64,000 nt of DNA from Ruoffia tabacinasalis (GCF_042652985.1 NZ_JBHSHQ010000011.1:1-64000), one strand, 5' to 3'; shown: positions 52,728 to 61,666, counted from the stretch's first letter. A program made the numbers and translations. Notes: a model not told the origin generated them from the sequence alone.

Positions 52728-53447
52728 ATGAAGAAACCATTCGTAATTATTCATACCCATGTGTCTTTAGATGGAAAGATTAAAACAGTTGATAGTCCAA
52801 AGTTTAAGACAACAAGTCAACAGTACCAAGAATTAGCTTTATATAAAGATAAGCAAATCTTTGATATAAAAGGTTACCTCAACGGTCGTACAACAACGGA
52901 AGATAATCAGCCGTTACAAAAACTTGATTTGAATTATGACGCTCAAATTCCTGAAGGAGATTTTAAAGCTGATACTGATGCAGATATGTTCTATGTTTCA
53001 ATTGACCGAAAAGGTGTCATTGGTTGGAGCCAAAACTATGTTGATTATGGAAATCGCCATGCGCATGTCATAGAAGTATTAAGTGAAACAGCGAGTGATG
53101 GATATAAGGACTTCTTACGTCGAATGAATATATCTTATATTATTGCGGGTGAAGAAAGACTGAATAATCAATTAGTATTACACAAACTGTATGATATTTT
53201 TGGTTTGGACCGTTTAATGATAGGTGGAGGCGGCGTTCTAAACTGGTCTTATTTACAAGACGGCTTAGTCGATGAAATTAGTATTGTCGTGGGACCATTT
53301 GCAGATGGAGATCCAAATAATCCAAGCCTCTTTACTGCCATGGAGGGTTTATCAGAAATTGAACCGCTGTCCTTTAACTTACTAGATACCAAACCTTTAA
53401 AAGATAGTGCTGTGTGGTTACATTATTCAGTAGATAAAGAAGATTAA
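52728..53447 (+). CDS. RibD C-terminal / dihydrofolate reductase-like protein
   Basis: A 239-residue NAD(P)H reductase-fold protein of the RibD_C/DHFR superfamily: FVIIHTHVSLDGKIKTVDSP at the N-terminus, GYLNGRTTTEDNQ, YIIAGEERLNNQ and LMIGGGGVLNWSYLQDGLVD, the usual cofactor segment. It lacks the deaminase domain of RibD. The substrate is unknown. AAGGAGAGGGAG precedes the ATG. Confidence 0.85.
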   Translation: MKKPFVIIHTHVSLDGKIKTVDSPKFKTTSQQYQELALYKDKQIFDIKGYLNGRTTTEDNQPLQKLDLNYDAQIPEGDFKADTDADMFYVSIDRKGVIGWSQNYVDYGNRHAHVIEVLSETASDGYKDFLRRMNISYIIAGEERLNNQLVLHKLYDIFGLDRLMIGGGGVLNWSYLQDGLVDEISIVVGPFADGDPNNPSLFTAMEGLSEIEPLSFNLLDTKPLKDSAVWLHYSVDKED

Positions 53448-53448
53448 A

Positions 53449-53496
53449 AAAACGCCTTTCTTTCAGTTACAAACACTGAAAGAAAGGCGTTTAAAT
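53449..53496. terminator. Shared terminator between convergent genes
   Basis: A 19-bp near-perfect stem (aaacgcctttctttcagt / actgaaagaaaggcgttt) with A and T runs on both sides, serving the reductase gene and the pspA-like operon. Confidence 0.93.
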
Positions 53497-53502
53497 TTAT
53501 TA

Positions 53503-54201
53503 TTAAGATTCTGTATCTGTTGAATCTAGACCCATTTGTTGTTTAAGGCGAGATAATTCATCTTCAACAGCAGCGGAAGTATTTGAAGCGTATTTTTCTT
53601 CTAAAGCTTTGGCTTCGTCAATCGGTTCCGTATTTAATTCTGACATAGCATTTGCTTCGTCTAGCATACGGTTCGCTTTATCTTCCATTCTTTCGAAGTT
53701 TCCAATTGCATTCTCAGATTGAGTGATGTTACCAGTTGCGTCATTAATTGTTTTTTGAGTATTTGCCACTGACATTTTACCTTTAATCATCGCACGGCGT
53801 TGTTTTAATGTGTCGATATCTTTAGCAAGCTTGTCATGCATTTGACGCATTTTAACGGCATTTTCATGAGCTGCAGCGTAAGCTGTTGCGTAACCGGCAC
53901 CGATATTTTCAACTTCTTGTTTTTTAGTTAAGAAGATACGTGCGTCAGCTTCGTTGTTAGCTTCTAAAGCTTTCTTAGCTAATTCTTCGAATTTCTTCAC
54001 TTCTGCTTCGTTCTCATCGACTTTACGTTTGCTGCGAGTTTCTTCGGCCATCACACTTGCGGTACTTTCTTTTACTTCAGCTAAGTCTTCTAACATATCA
54101 CGTAAGTATTGGTCGATCATTTTCTCAGGATCTTCCATGCGGTCAATAATTGAGTTGATATTTGCACTGATAATGTCTTTAAATCTATTTAGTATAGCCA
54201 T
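53503..54201 (-). CDS. PspA/IM30 family membrane-stress protein
   Basis: A 232-residue coiled-coil protein of the ESCRT-III-like PspA family. It starts MAILNRFKDIISANINSIID (amphipathic helix), then EDPEKMIDQYLRDM, the most conserved family segment, then long heptad helices to about residue 200 and an acidic end. It likely coats and protects the inner face of the membrane. It is second in an operon after a TPM-type membrane protein. Confidence 0.93.
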   Translation of the reverse strand: MAILNRFKDIISANINSIIDRMEDPEKMIDQYLRDMLEDLAEVKESTASVMAEETRSKRKVDENEAEVKKFEELAKKALEANNEADARIFLTKKQEVENIGAGYATAYAAAHENAVKMRQMHDKLAKDIDTLKQRRAMIKGKMSVANTQKTINDATGNITQSENAIGNFERMEDKANRMLDEANAMSELNTEPIDEAKALEEKYASNTSAAVEDELSRLKQQMGLDSTDTES

Positions 54202-54225
54202 AATGTAATTCCTCCAAATTGTATA

Positions 54226-55290
54226 TTATTTGTCTTCGTATTTTTTTGCTAAATCGTCTGCTTCAGAACTTTTTCCGAAAGTGTCAATCGGTTTACTCAA
54301 CATATCTTCGGTACGTTTGGCTTCAATCGCTTCTTGTTGCTTACGTTTACGCCACCATAAGAATAGGATTCCAACGAGAATCACGCCACCAATTACTAGT
54401 AGGACAGGTATCCAAGGTGAGGTTGTTACATCCATAATTCGATCAGCTGCATCACGGAATGACTTGCTAAAGAATTCAGATGTGTTGAGATTCATGTCAT
54501 AGTAATATCGGTCAATGTAATCTAATAGTATGTCAGCCGCTTCTCTATCAATCACTTGGTCAGCTTGGGAACCCGTGACATAATAAGTCGTGTAATTACT
54601 TGGTGTTCCTTCATAAAACATTAACAATAAGTGAGCTTCATCGGTGAATAATTCATCGTAAAGTTCATTGGTATATTCCTCTACTTCCGACATTGAAGCA
54701 TTGTTTGAACCATTAATTTCAGTTGTAATATAGACGTGAGGCTGCACACCTGTTTTTTCATAGAAATGACGTAATCCATCATTCATAACGGTTTGGTTTT
54801 CAACCCAGTTAGCGTCATCGGTGTAATAATCCGTTTCATTGACTGAACCTGCTGGTAGTGGCTCACGTTCAACGGTTGAGCGCGTTACAGAAGTTTCAGA
54901 GCTGGATGAATTATTATTCGAACTCCCACCCATACCACCAAATATCATTGGTAATATGAACATGATGATTACACCAATAATAACTATTGAGATGAGTGTG
55001 CTTGAACAGCCACCGCCACCTCCGCCTCTATAAGGTCCTCCACCAAAGGAGCTTCTTCTGCGACGAGAACCCCATGAGTTAAAGATTGGTCCGGTTCGAA
55101 TGACTGGACGAGAATTGTAACCTCCGCCGCCCCAAGAACCGCCACCACCCCAAGAGCCTCCGCCACGACTACCACCGAATGATCCGCCACCGCGTCCACC
55201 AGAACTACTGCGACCACCGCCACCACGAGACCCACCGAAGCCACCGCTGCGACCACCGCCGCCACCTCCGCGGCCTCCTCCTCTTGCCAT
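54226..55290 (-). CDS. Glycine-rich membrane protein with TPM-like domain
   Basis: About 354 residues. The first 95 are nearly all Gly, Ser and Arg (GGGRGGGGGGR and the like). Then come one transmembrane helix (LISIVIIGVIIMFILPMIFG, about 100-120), an extracellular TPM-type domain (about 150-285; NDGLRHFYEKTGVQPHVYIT, LLMFYEGTPSNYTTYYVTGS), a second helix (WIPVLLVIGGVILVGILFLW) and a charged tail. TPM domains are known from photosystem repair and from PspA partners. ATG 55290 (second Met) is favoured because GAGAGGG abuts the first ATG. It is first in the operon with pspA. Confidence 0.85.
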   Translation of the reverse strand: MARGGGRGGGGGGRSGGFGGSRGGGGRSSSGGRGGGSFGGSRGGGSWGGGGSWGGGGYNSRPVIRTGPIFNSWGSRRRRSSFGGGPYRGGGGGGCSSTLISIVIIGVIIMFILPMIFGGMGGSSNNNSSSSETSVTRSTVEREPLPAGSVNETDYYTDDANWVENQTVMNDGLRHFYEKTGVQPHVYITTEINGSNNASMSEVEEYTNELYDELFTDEAHLLLMFYEGTPSNYTTYYVTGSQADQVIDREAADILLDYIDRYYYDMNLNTSEFFSKSFRDAADRIMDVTTSPWIPVLLVIGGVILVGILFLWWRKRKQQEAIEAKRTEDMLSKPIDTFGKSSEADDLAKKYEDK

Positions 55291-55466
55291 AGACATCCCT
55301 CTCTTCCATTATTTCCATCATCGTTATCTTTATTTAAATATAGCATAAAGCGCTATCATCAATCAATTTTGAACCCTTTTACAAAGAAATTGTCACAATG
55401 TTTGACCATCCAAGCAGTTAAATATAAAATGAATAAGAATAAATAAAGTTTACGAGGAGAATGACA

Positions 55467-56294
55467 GTGAAATTAATTTCATGGAATATCGATTCACTTA
55501 ACGCAGCTTTAACAAGTGACTCAGCGAGAGCAGAATTATCAAGAGCTGTACTAAAGACAATTAAAGATGAAGATCCAGATATAATAGCGATTCAAGAAAC
55601 AAAATTATCAAGTAAAGGACCAACTAAAAAGCATTTAGAAATCTTGCAACAAGACGTGCCAGATTATACGATCGCTTGGAACAGTTCAAAAGAACCGGCC
55701 CGTAAAAGTTATGCAGGGACAATGTTCTTATTCAAAAACTTCCTTTCACCTAATGTTACATATCCAGAAATTGGTGCACCAAGTACCATGGATGCGGAAG
55801 GGCGTATTATTACACTTGAATTTGATGATTTCTTTATTACACAAGTATATACACCGAATGCTGGTTCGGGCTTAGTTCGTTTAGAAGAGCGTCAACAATG
55901 GGATATTAAGTATGCGGATTACTTAGCAAGCCTTGATAAAGAAAAACCAGTCATCGCAACAGGTGACTATAATGTCGCTCACAAAGAAATTGACTTGAAA
56001 AATCCTAAGAGTAACCGTCGATCAGCTGGCTTTACGGACGAAGAGCGTGAAGGGTTCACAAATCTATTAGCTCGCGGTTTTACAGATACGTTCCGTTATA
56101 TTCACGGAGATGTGGAAGGCGTGTATTCTTGGTGGAATCAACGCGCGAAGACTAGTAAAATCAACAACTCAGGGTGGAGAATTGACTACTGGTTAGTAAG
56201 TGACCGAATTGCGGATAAAGTTCAAAAATCTGAAATGATTGATTCAGGAACTCGTCAAGACCACACGCCAACCTTGTTGGAAATTGATATTTAA
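55467..56294 (+). CDS. exoA: Exonuclease III-type AP endonuclease
   Basis: 275 residues of the ExoIII/ExoA family. It has KLISWNIDSLNAAL, IIAIQETKLSSKG (metal Glu), GRIITLEFDDFFITQVYTPN, ATGDYNVAHKEIDL, WRIDYWLVSDR and the terminal catalytic His in RQDHTPTLLEIDI (SDH in most members). It nicks DNA at abasic sites. GTG 55467 is favoured, since GAGGAG lies 1-2 bases from ATG 55461; B. subtilis ExoA begins the same way (MKLISWN). Confidence 0.92.
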   Translation: MKLISWNIDSLNAALTSDSARAELSRAVLKTIKDEDPDIIAIQETKLSSKGPTKKHLEILQQDVPDYTIAWNSSKEPARKSYAGTMFLFKNFLSPNVTYPEIGAPSTMDAEGRIITLEFDDFFITQVYTPNAGSGLVRLEERQQWDIKYADYLASLDKEKPVIATGDYNVAHKEIDLKNPKSNRRSAGFTDEEREGFTNLLARGFTDTFRYIHGDVEGVYSWWNQRAKTSKINNSGWRIDYWLVSDRIADKVQKSEMIDSGTRQDHTPTLLEIDI

Positions 56295-56308
56295 AATGTA
56301 TTATAATG

Positions 56309-56347
56309 ACACATCAGTTTGTTTTATATTGGCTGGTGTGTTTTAGT
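56309..56347 (+). terminator. exoA terminator
   Basis: Stem acacatcag / ctggtgtgt with TTTT after it. Confidence 0.8.
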
Positions 56348-56430
56348 TTAAAAGCTTATTGAAAAAAGGTTGTCTTACTGAGAAAATTTGAGATAATAGA
56401 TGAGTAATCTTAATGAAGGAGCTTAAATTA

Positions 56431-57201
56431 ATGAAATTTAAAATAAAATGGTGTTATTTTTTAATGACAATGGTTGTCTTGATAACTTTACCCGTTAAAA
56501 CCATTGGAGCGATTGAGTTGATTGATACCGAACTCATTGAACCATTTAAATCTGATTTAACTGTAGAAGAATTAGTTGAAGCCTTGCCAGAGGATGCGTC
56601 TTTAGATGATCCAGCACTCATGCTGATCAACCGAGAAAACCGTTTGGAAGCAGATTTAGACATGGAATTTGCTTGGACAGGGACGGGACATGCCTACAAC
56701 GCGAATATTTTCGAAGAGTTTAATGCTTTAATTACCGCAGCAGAACAAGCTGGATACTACTTTGAAACTGTCTCTGCTCACCGAACAATTGCCTATCAAG
56801 CAATGAACTTTGATAGTCGTTATAATATGTATATTGCGGATGGTTATAGTGATGCGGATGCCTTTTATATGACGGACATGTTTGTTGCCCCAGCAGATGC
56901 GACTGAACATTCGACTGGATTGGCTTTTGATTTACTTGGAACGGATTGGCAAGAATACGGACGTGATTTACACCAAGCCTACGGCCAATACGGTTCTGCG
57001 ATTTGGTTAGCTGAGAACGGTCATGATTATGGCTTTATCTTACGCTACTTAGAAGGCAAAACACATATCACTGGTTACGAATACGAACCTTGGCATATTC
57101 GTTATGTAGGAGAAGACCACGCGACATTTATGTATGAACATGGTTTGACTCTTGAAGAGTACTTAGCTTTAATCAATTTAAGAGATACAGCTGAGGAATG
57201 A
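56431..57201 (+). CDS. M15-family D-alanyl-D-alanine carboxypeptidase (VanY-like)
   Basis: A 256-residue exported Zn peptidase. A signal or anchor helix (residues about 6-26) is followed by the M15B domain: SAHRTIAYQAMNFDSRYNMY, the Zn motif ATEHSTGLAFDLLG (HxxxxxxD) and EPWHIRYVG with the third ligand. It trims the terminal D-Ala from peptidoglycan stems. ATG 56431 is chosen because AAGGAG lies between it and the upstream in-frame ATG 56413. It stands before a PhnA-type gene. Confidence 0.92.
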   Translation: MKFKIKWCYFLMTMVVLITLPVKTIGAIELIDTELIEPFKSDLTVEELVEALPEDASLDDPALMLINRENRLEADLDMEFAWTGTGHAYNANIFEEFNALITAAEQAGYYFETVSAHRTIAYQAMNFDSRYNMYIADGYSDADAFYMTDMFVAPADATEHSTGLAFDLLGTDWQEYGRDLHQAYGQYGSAIWLAENGHDYGFILRYLEGKTHITGYEYEPWHIRYVGEDHATFMYEHGLTLEEYLALINLRDTAEE

Positions 57202-57232
57202 TTATTTTCAATAAAAAATAAGGAGGTGCAGA

Positions 57233-57580
57233 ATGGAAAACGTACCTAATTGCCCACAATGTCAGTCGGAATACACGTATGAAGATGGTGCATTATTCGT
57301 CTGTCCGGAATGTGCTTACGAATGGACTGCAAGTGAACAAGCAGACATCGAGGCTAGCGAAACAATTACAGATTCGAATGGGAATGAGCTTGCGGACGGT
57401 GATACAGTTATCGTTGTCAAAGATTTGAAAGTAAAAGGTTTCAAATCAGCGATTAAGCAAGGAACGAAAGTAAAGAACATTAAGTTAATTATTGATCCAG
57501 CCGATGGACATGACATTGATTGTAAGATTGATGGTTTCGGAGCGATGAAATTAAAGTCTGAATTCGTTAAAAAAGCATAA
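57233..57580 (+). CDS. yjdM: Zinc ribbon protein YjdM (PhnA)
   Basis: 115 residues. An N-terminal zinc ribbon (CPQCQSEYTYEDGALFVCPE then CAYEW) and the PhnA domain (DSNGNELADGDTVIVVKDLK, VKGFKSAIKQGTKVKNI, IDGFGAMKLKSEFVKK). Despite the old name it is not shown to act on phosphonates. AAGGAGG precedes the ATG. Confidence 0.95.
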   Translation: MENVPNCPQCQSEYTYEDGALFVCPECAYEWTASEQADIEASETITDSNGNELADGDTVIVVKDLKVKGFKSAIKQGTKVKNIKLIIDPADGHDIDCKIDGFGAMKLKSEFVKKA

Positions 57581-57588
57581 AGTTAAGC

Positions 57589-57624
57589 TTTACCTCACTG
57601 TTTAAAGTGGGGTATTTATTTAAC
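57589..57624 (+). terminator. Terminator after yjdM
   Basis: Stem tacctcact / agtggggta (one G-T pair), then TTTATTT. Confidence 0.75.
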
Positions 57625-57646
57625 AAAAAATAATGAGGTGAGCAAG

Positions 57647-58579
57647 TTGTTAAAGAAAATATTATTATTCGTTTCCGTGTTTTTATTGGCGGCGTGTAGC
57701 ACATCTGAAGAATCTGTGCCAGTTATTGAAGAAGAAGAGACGACTCAAAGTGAGTCTGTTGAGAGTGAGACAGAGGAGTCTGTGACTGAAGAATTATCTC
57801 AAGACTATAGTCAATTCACTTCTATGGAAGAATTAGTGACGGCAACAATTCAAGAATTCGGTTTGAATCCAGAGGCTGTTTCAGTTGCCTATCATAATTA
57901 CCAGACTGACACAGATTTTTTCTATAACGAGCGAACGCCAATGCTTGTTGGAAGTGTGACGAAAGTGGGTGTCGCAAGACTTTACGCAGATTTAATTGCC
58001 GATGGTGTGATGTCTTTTGAGACAGAGTTACCTTATAGTGACGCTTTGTTCGAGGAGGGTGCCGGTCCAGTGACGAATGGTGAGAAGAAGGCGTCATATC
58101 CTTTATATGAGTTGTTTTACAATTCATTAGCTCTGTCAGATAACACCGCTTTTAATATGCTTTTCTCTTATTACCAGCAAATTTATGGAAATGTGCAAGA
58201 GTCACTTTTAAATTTAAGCGGACTGTCGTTTGATCAAGCTGAGTATACAACGAATAATATGGCAGACGCCCAGATGATTTTGAATATTTTACTTCCCGTC
58301 GCCACTGAAGATAAATACAGTTATATTTTAACGTCACTTAGCGGGAACACCGAGGCAGAATATTTTAAAAAATACATCCAAGAAGGTATGTTCACAAAAT
58401 ACGGTAGTATCGGCGGGTCTCTTCACGACTCCGGTATTTATATGGAGGACGGCGAACCGGTCTATGCTTTAGTTGTCTTAACGAATGGCCAAGGAAATGT
58501 AGATGAATTTCTAGCGACGATGAACCTTAGAATGAATGAATGGGGCAAAATCCAACAACAAAACACCCAAACAGATTAG
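57647..58579 (+). CDS. Class A beta-lactamase-fold serine hydrolase lipoprotein
   Basis: About 310 residues. A lipoprotein signal with lipobox LAAC (Cys about residue 16), an acidic Ser/Glu/Thr linker to about residue 55, then a penicillin-binding-type domain with the SxxK motif GSVTKVGVA, the SDN motif (LALSDNTAFN) and KYG in the KTG position (FTKYGSIGGSLHDSGIY). Such proteins may be cell-wall enzymes or weak beta-lactamases; resistance cannot be claimed. TTG 57647 is favoured, because GAGG overlaps GTG 57638. Confidence 0.85.
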   Translation: MLKKILLFVSVFLLAACSTSEESVPVIEEEETTQSESVESETEESVTEELSQDYSQFTSMEELVTATIQEFGLNPEAVSVAYHNYQTDTDFFYNERTPMLVGSVTKVGVARLYADLIADGVMSFETELPYSDALFEEGAGPVTNGEKKASYPLYELFYNSLALSDNTAFNMLFSYYQQIYGNVQESLLNLSGLSFDQAEYTTNNMADAQMILNILLPVATEDKYSYILTSLSGNTEAEYFKKYIQEGMFTKYGSIGGSLHDSGIYMEDGEPVYALVVLTNGQGNVDEFLATMNLRMNEWGKIQQQNTQTD

Positions 58580-58629
58580 AATTATGTTAGAATACTATTA
58601 AAACTTTAAAAGCTGAGGGGGATTGTGTT

Positions 58630-59523
58630 TTGGAAAAAGTTAAATTAGTGGTCGCAATGTTAATCGTGGGGTCCATTGGGATTTTTGTTCATTTTATTCC
58701 GCTGCCATCTGCTGTGATTGCTTTGTTTAGAGCTGTTATCGGAACACTTTTCCTGCTCGGGGTTATGATTTTTAAGAAAACGAAGATTGATTGGGCTGTT
58801 GTTAAGAAAAATTCGATTTACTTAATTATTTCCGGAACGGCGATTGGTTTTAATTGGATTTTCCTATTTGAGGCGTATCAATATACAAGCGTCGCCGTCG
58901 CAACTTTGTGCTACTATATGGCACCCGCCTTTGTGGTATTATTAGCACCTTTTGTATTAAATGAAAAAATGACGATTTATAATCTCATGAGCACAGTTGC
59001 TGCCTTGTTCGGAGCGGTCTTGATTTCAGGTGTGTTTGGTGGGGTGCAAGTCAACTTAATCGGGGTCGGATATGGAATCGGTGCAGCAGTTCTGTATGCA
59101 TGGATCATGATTTTAAATAAAAAGACTAAAGGCTTACCAGGATTAGAACTGACCTTCTTCCAATTGTTAGTTTCAGCAGTGGTGATGGTTCCATATGTGT
59201 TCCTGACCGAGGACTTAAGTGGATTGAGTTTCACGCCTTCCGTGCTAGGACTTTTGTTGATCGTCGGAGTTGTTCATACAGGCTGGGTTTACCAACTATT
59301 TTTTGAAGCCTTGAATAAATTGCCAGCTCAAACCTCATCACTCTTGAGCTACATTGATCCAGTTACAGCTATTATCCTATCGGCAGTATTGCTACACCAA
59401 CCTCTAAGCACGATACAAATTGTTGGGACGCTGTTTATTCTAGGCTCGGCGGTCATGAATGAGGTATTTAACTTTAGAAAGCAGAGATCAAGTGTGCCAA
59501 AGCAGTCTGAGAATTTAATATAG
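58630..59523 (+). CDS. EamA/DMT-family transporter
   Basis: A 297-residue integral membrane protein with ten predicted helices arranged as two EamA repeats; the first includes ALFRAVIGTLFLLGVMIF, the second ELTFFQLLVSAVVMVPYVFL and a SLLSYIDPVTAIILSAVLL helix. It is a drug/metabolite-type exporter of unknown substrate. TTG start behind GAGGGGGA. Confidence 0.9.
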   Translation: MEKVKLVVAMLIVGSIGIFVHFIPLPSAVIALFRAVIGTLFLLGVMIFKKTKIDWAVVKKNSIYLIISGTAIGFNWIFLFEAYQYTSVAVATLCYYMAPAFVVLLAPFVLNEKMTIYNLMSTVAALFGAVLISGVFGGVQVNLIGVGYGIGAAVLYAWIMILNKKTKGLPGLELTFFQLLVSAVVMVPYVFLTEDLSGLSFTPSVLGLLLIVGVVHTGWVYQLFFEALNKLPAQTSSLLSYIDPVTAIILSAVLLHQPLSTIQIVGTLFILGSAVMNEVFNFRKQRSSVPKQSENLI

Positions 59524-59531
59524 AAGTTATA

Positions 59532-59564
59532 AACACTATTCTTGAATGGAATGGTGTTTTTTTA
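59532..59564 (+). terminator. Terminator of the EamA gene
   Basis: A 10-bp stem (aacactattc / gaatggtgtt) followed by TTTTT. Confidence 0.9.
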
Positions 59565-59566
59565 TG

Positions 59567-59772
59567 CTTGCGGGGCGTCGTGACCTGGCGCGACGCTACG
59601 CATTTTCGTTTGCGGACTGTCGCGCCGGCTCACGACGCTCCACATTTTCATTTGCGTACTGTCGCGCCGGCTCACGACGCCCCGTATTTTCATTTGCGTA
59701 CTGTCGCGCCGGCTCACGACGCCCCGTATTTTCATTTGCGTACTGTCGCGCCGACTCACGACGCTCCGCAAG
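59567..59772. repeat. GC-rich 42-bp tandem array with inverted ends
   Basis: Units begin at 59616, 59658, 59700 and 59742 (last one partial), each 42 bp: actgtcgcgccggctcacga then cgccccgtattttcatttgcgt. A diverged unit lies before them. The outer 17 bases (cttgcggggcgtcgtga at 59567, tcacgacgctccgcaag at 59756) are inverted copies with one mismatch, and each unit has GTCG...CGAC arms. Base composition is far above the surrounding AT-rich DNA. It starts two bases after the EamA terminator. Confidence 0.93.
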
Positions 59773-59938
59773 TCTAAATCCCCCAAAAACCCGACTAAAT
59801 TCCATAATGACTATCCTTACATATAAAAATAATCATTCAATCCAATTCATGAAATGTTTTTTGGTTAACAATATAATAATAGCTAAATTTGCTTCTCAAA
59901 TAAAAATAATAAAAAATTAACATTATTCATTTTGATAT

Positions 59939-60134
59939 TTGAATAATTTATGGTAATCTCAATATATAAAGGTAAAGAATATAAGGGTTTACAAATGAAG
60001 GAGTTACACCGATACATAGAGATAACGAGGATAAATATAAGTATTGAAATTAATCTTTACCTTATACATAAGGTGAAAATTATAGAAAATATTTTTGGTC
60101 TTTCTCGAATAAAATTTTGAGAAAGACTTTTTTC
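59939..60134 (+). ncRNA. Possible small transcript or leader before the atp operon
   Basis: -35 TTGAAT (59939-59944), 18-bp spacer, -10 TATATA (59963-59968), then about 130 bases ending in a perfect 9-bp terminator (gtctttctc / gagaaagac, then TTTTTT, 60098-60133). A 41-codon ORF (ATG 59995, MKELHRYIEITRIN..., after AAGGG) ends inside the terminator. It could be an independent small RNA, a small-protein gene, or an attenuator for the ATP synthase genes that follow 137 bases later. No known leader class is recognised. 59773-59938 is AT-rich with no gene. Confidence 0.45.
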
Positions 60135-60270
60135 GTTCACAGAGTATTCATACAATTCTAATAGGATTGAAAAGGATATAGAATTGAACAAGCCTCTTCC
60201 TGTACATGGTTTTCATTTTAAAGCAGTCTTATATTTAAAATTTAAGCGTGAAAGTAAGGAGGAGGTTGTT

Positions 60271-60516
60271 GTGAGCAAAAAGGATTCCCAGGAAAAGCAG
60301 GAAAGAAATAATAAGACAATTCGCGCTTTAGCCCAGTTCTCGCATATTGGTGTTGTCATTGCCGCTTCGATATTTATTGGTGTTATGATTGGTAAATATT
60401 TGGATGCATTTTTAGGAACATCGCCATGGTTTTTATTAATATTTTCTTTACTAGGAATTGGAGCAGCCTTTAAATCTTTATTAGATATTCCAAAAGAAGA
60501 AGAGAAAAAGAAATGA
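60271..60516 (+). CDS. atpZ: AtpZ/AtpI-type ATP synthase accessory membrane protein
   Basis: 81 residues with two helices (IGVVIAASIFIGVMIGKYLD and FLLIFSLLGIGAAFKSLLD) and charged ends, the pattern of AtpZ (F0F1-ATPase subunit family, PF09527). GTG 60271 is chosen because AAGGAGGAGG ends 5 bases before it; the ORF runs to 60184 without a site. Such proteins may help Mg uptake or c-ring assembly. It is first in the atp operon. Confidence 0.85.
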   Translation: MSKKDSQEKQERNNKTIRALAQFSHIGVVIAASIFIGVMIGKYLDAFLGTSPWFLLIFSLLGIGAAFKSLLDIPKEEEKKK

Positions 60517-60531
60517 TGAAAGGGGAGTGAC

Positions 60532-60909
60532 ATGTTGAAACTGACTTATATTGCTAAGCGAATGATTTACTCTATTCTGATTATTGCACTTATTGGTATT
60601 GTCGGATCAGTATTATTTTACCAGTCATTGGAATTTCTTCCGTTTTTATGGGGAGTGATCCTTGGATCGTTAACAAGTATAGTGAAAGTGGTTCTTTTAG
60701 ATAAAGCGGTGGATAAAGCACTCTCGATGGATAACAAGAAAGCGAAAAATTATGTTGGCTTACAACATATACTCAGACTGTTTCTTTCTGGGGTTGTGCT
60801 TGTATTGGGAGCAGTTGTACCACAAATTAACCTCTGGGGTGTTGTTTTAGGGATTCTTGCTTTTCAGCTTTCTGTATACACCGTTCGAAATGTAAAAAAC
60901 GCAAAATAA
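60532..60909 (+). CDS. atpI: ATP synthase subunit I (AtpI-like)
   Basis: A 125-residue protein with four hydrophobic helices (PF03899 pattern; FLPFLWGVILGSLTSIVKVV, then LGAVVPQINLWGVVLGILAF). It is located between atpZ and atpB as in many Firmicutes, where it aids assembly of the c ring. GGGGAG precedes ATG 60532. Confidence 0.85.
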   Translation: MLKLTYIAKRMIYSILIIALIGIVGSVLFYQSLEFLPFLWGVILGSLTSIVKVVLLDKAVDKALSMDNKKAKNYVGLQHILRLFLSGVVLVLGAVVPQINLWGVVLGILAFQLSVYTVRNVKNAK

Positions 60910-60928
60910 AATATAGGAGGTGTAGCTT

Positions 60929-61606
60929 ATGGGATTAAATATTGAAAACTACGGCGTCCTCAATATTGGTGGCGTTGAAATTTGGATCACCGAAACGATT
61001 GTCAACACATGGATTATTATGATTCTACTAACAATACTGGCACTTTTCGTCCGATTCAAACTCAACAGTTTCAAGAAGGTACCACGAGGTTTTCAAAATG
61101 TGATCGAAATTGTTGTAGAGATGTTTGATAATTTTGCAGGTGGAATGTTAGGAGTCAACTTATCGTATATATCTCCGTGGTTCTTTATGATATTTGTCTT
61201 TCTACTCACCAGTGCGTTACTTAGCGTCTTTGGTTTAAGAGCACCGACTGCGGACTGGGCAACAACCTTTGCCTTTGCACTCGCCACGTTCGTATTAATG
61301 ATTGGAATGGGATTCAAACATCGAAAAGGGGATTACTTAAAGACCTTCTTCGAACCACACTTTATCTTCTTCCCACTGAATTTAATTGGGGAGTTGGCTA
61401 AGCCAGTGTCACTGAGTTTCCGTTTGTTCGGGAATATGCTTTCGGGAACAATTATCTTAACACTGTATTATTCACTGACGCCCTTATTCGTACAATTTGG
61501 GATACCGTCTTTATTACACGCATTCTTTGACGTTGTTTTCGGAGCACTACAGACATATATTTTCGTAATTATTAGTTTAATGTATGTCAAAGGGGCAGCA
61601 GAATAG
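60929..61606 (+). CDS. atpB: ATP synthase subunit a
   Basis: A 225-residue F0 subunit with five or six helices. The ion-channel helix carries the essential Arg in VSLSFRLFGNMLSG. NLIGELAKP before it and the FGALQTYIFVIISLMYV end are conserved. GGAGGTG precedes ATG 60929. Confidence 0.96.
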   Translation: MGLNIENYGVLNIGGVEIWITETIVNTWIIMILLTILALFVRFKLNSFKKVPRGFQNVIEIVVEMFDNFAGGMLGVNLSYISPWFFMIFVFLLTSALLSVFGLRAPTADWATTFAFALATFVLMIGMGFKHRKGDYLKTFFEPHFIFFPLNLIGELAKPVSLSFRLFGNMLSGTIILTLYYSLTPLFVQFGIPSLLHAFFDVVFGALQTYIFVIISLMYVKGAAE

Positions 61607-61666
61607 CCTCGGTAAATTTGGGAATAATTTTATAAAAATACAAAAATATAATGGAGGAATTAACAC

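Noticed and set aside
57647..58579. Antibiotic-resistance beta-lactamase
   Set aside because: SxxK and SDN are present, but KYG replaces KTG and many wall-associated lipoproteins share the fold. Resistance cannot be claimed from sequence.
59546..59920. ORFs on both strands across 59546-59920
   Set aside because: Open in several frames because of the 42-bp period and GC-rich units. No start context supports any of them.
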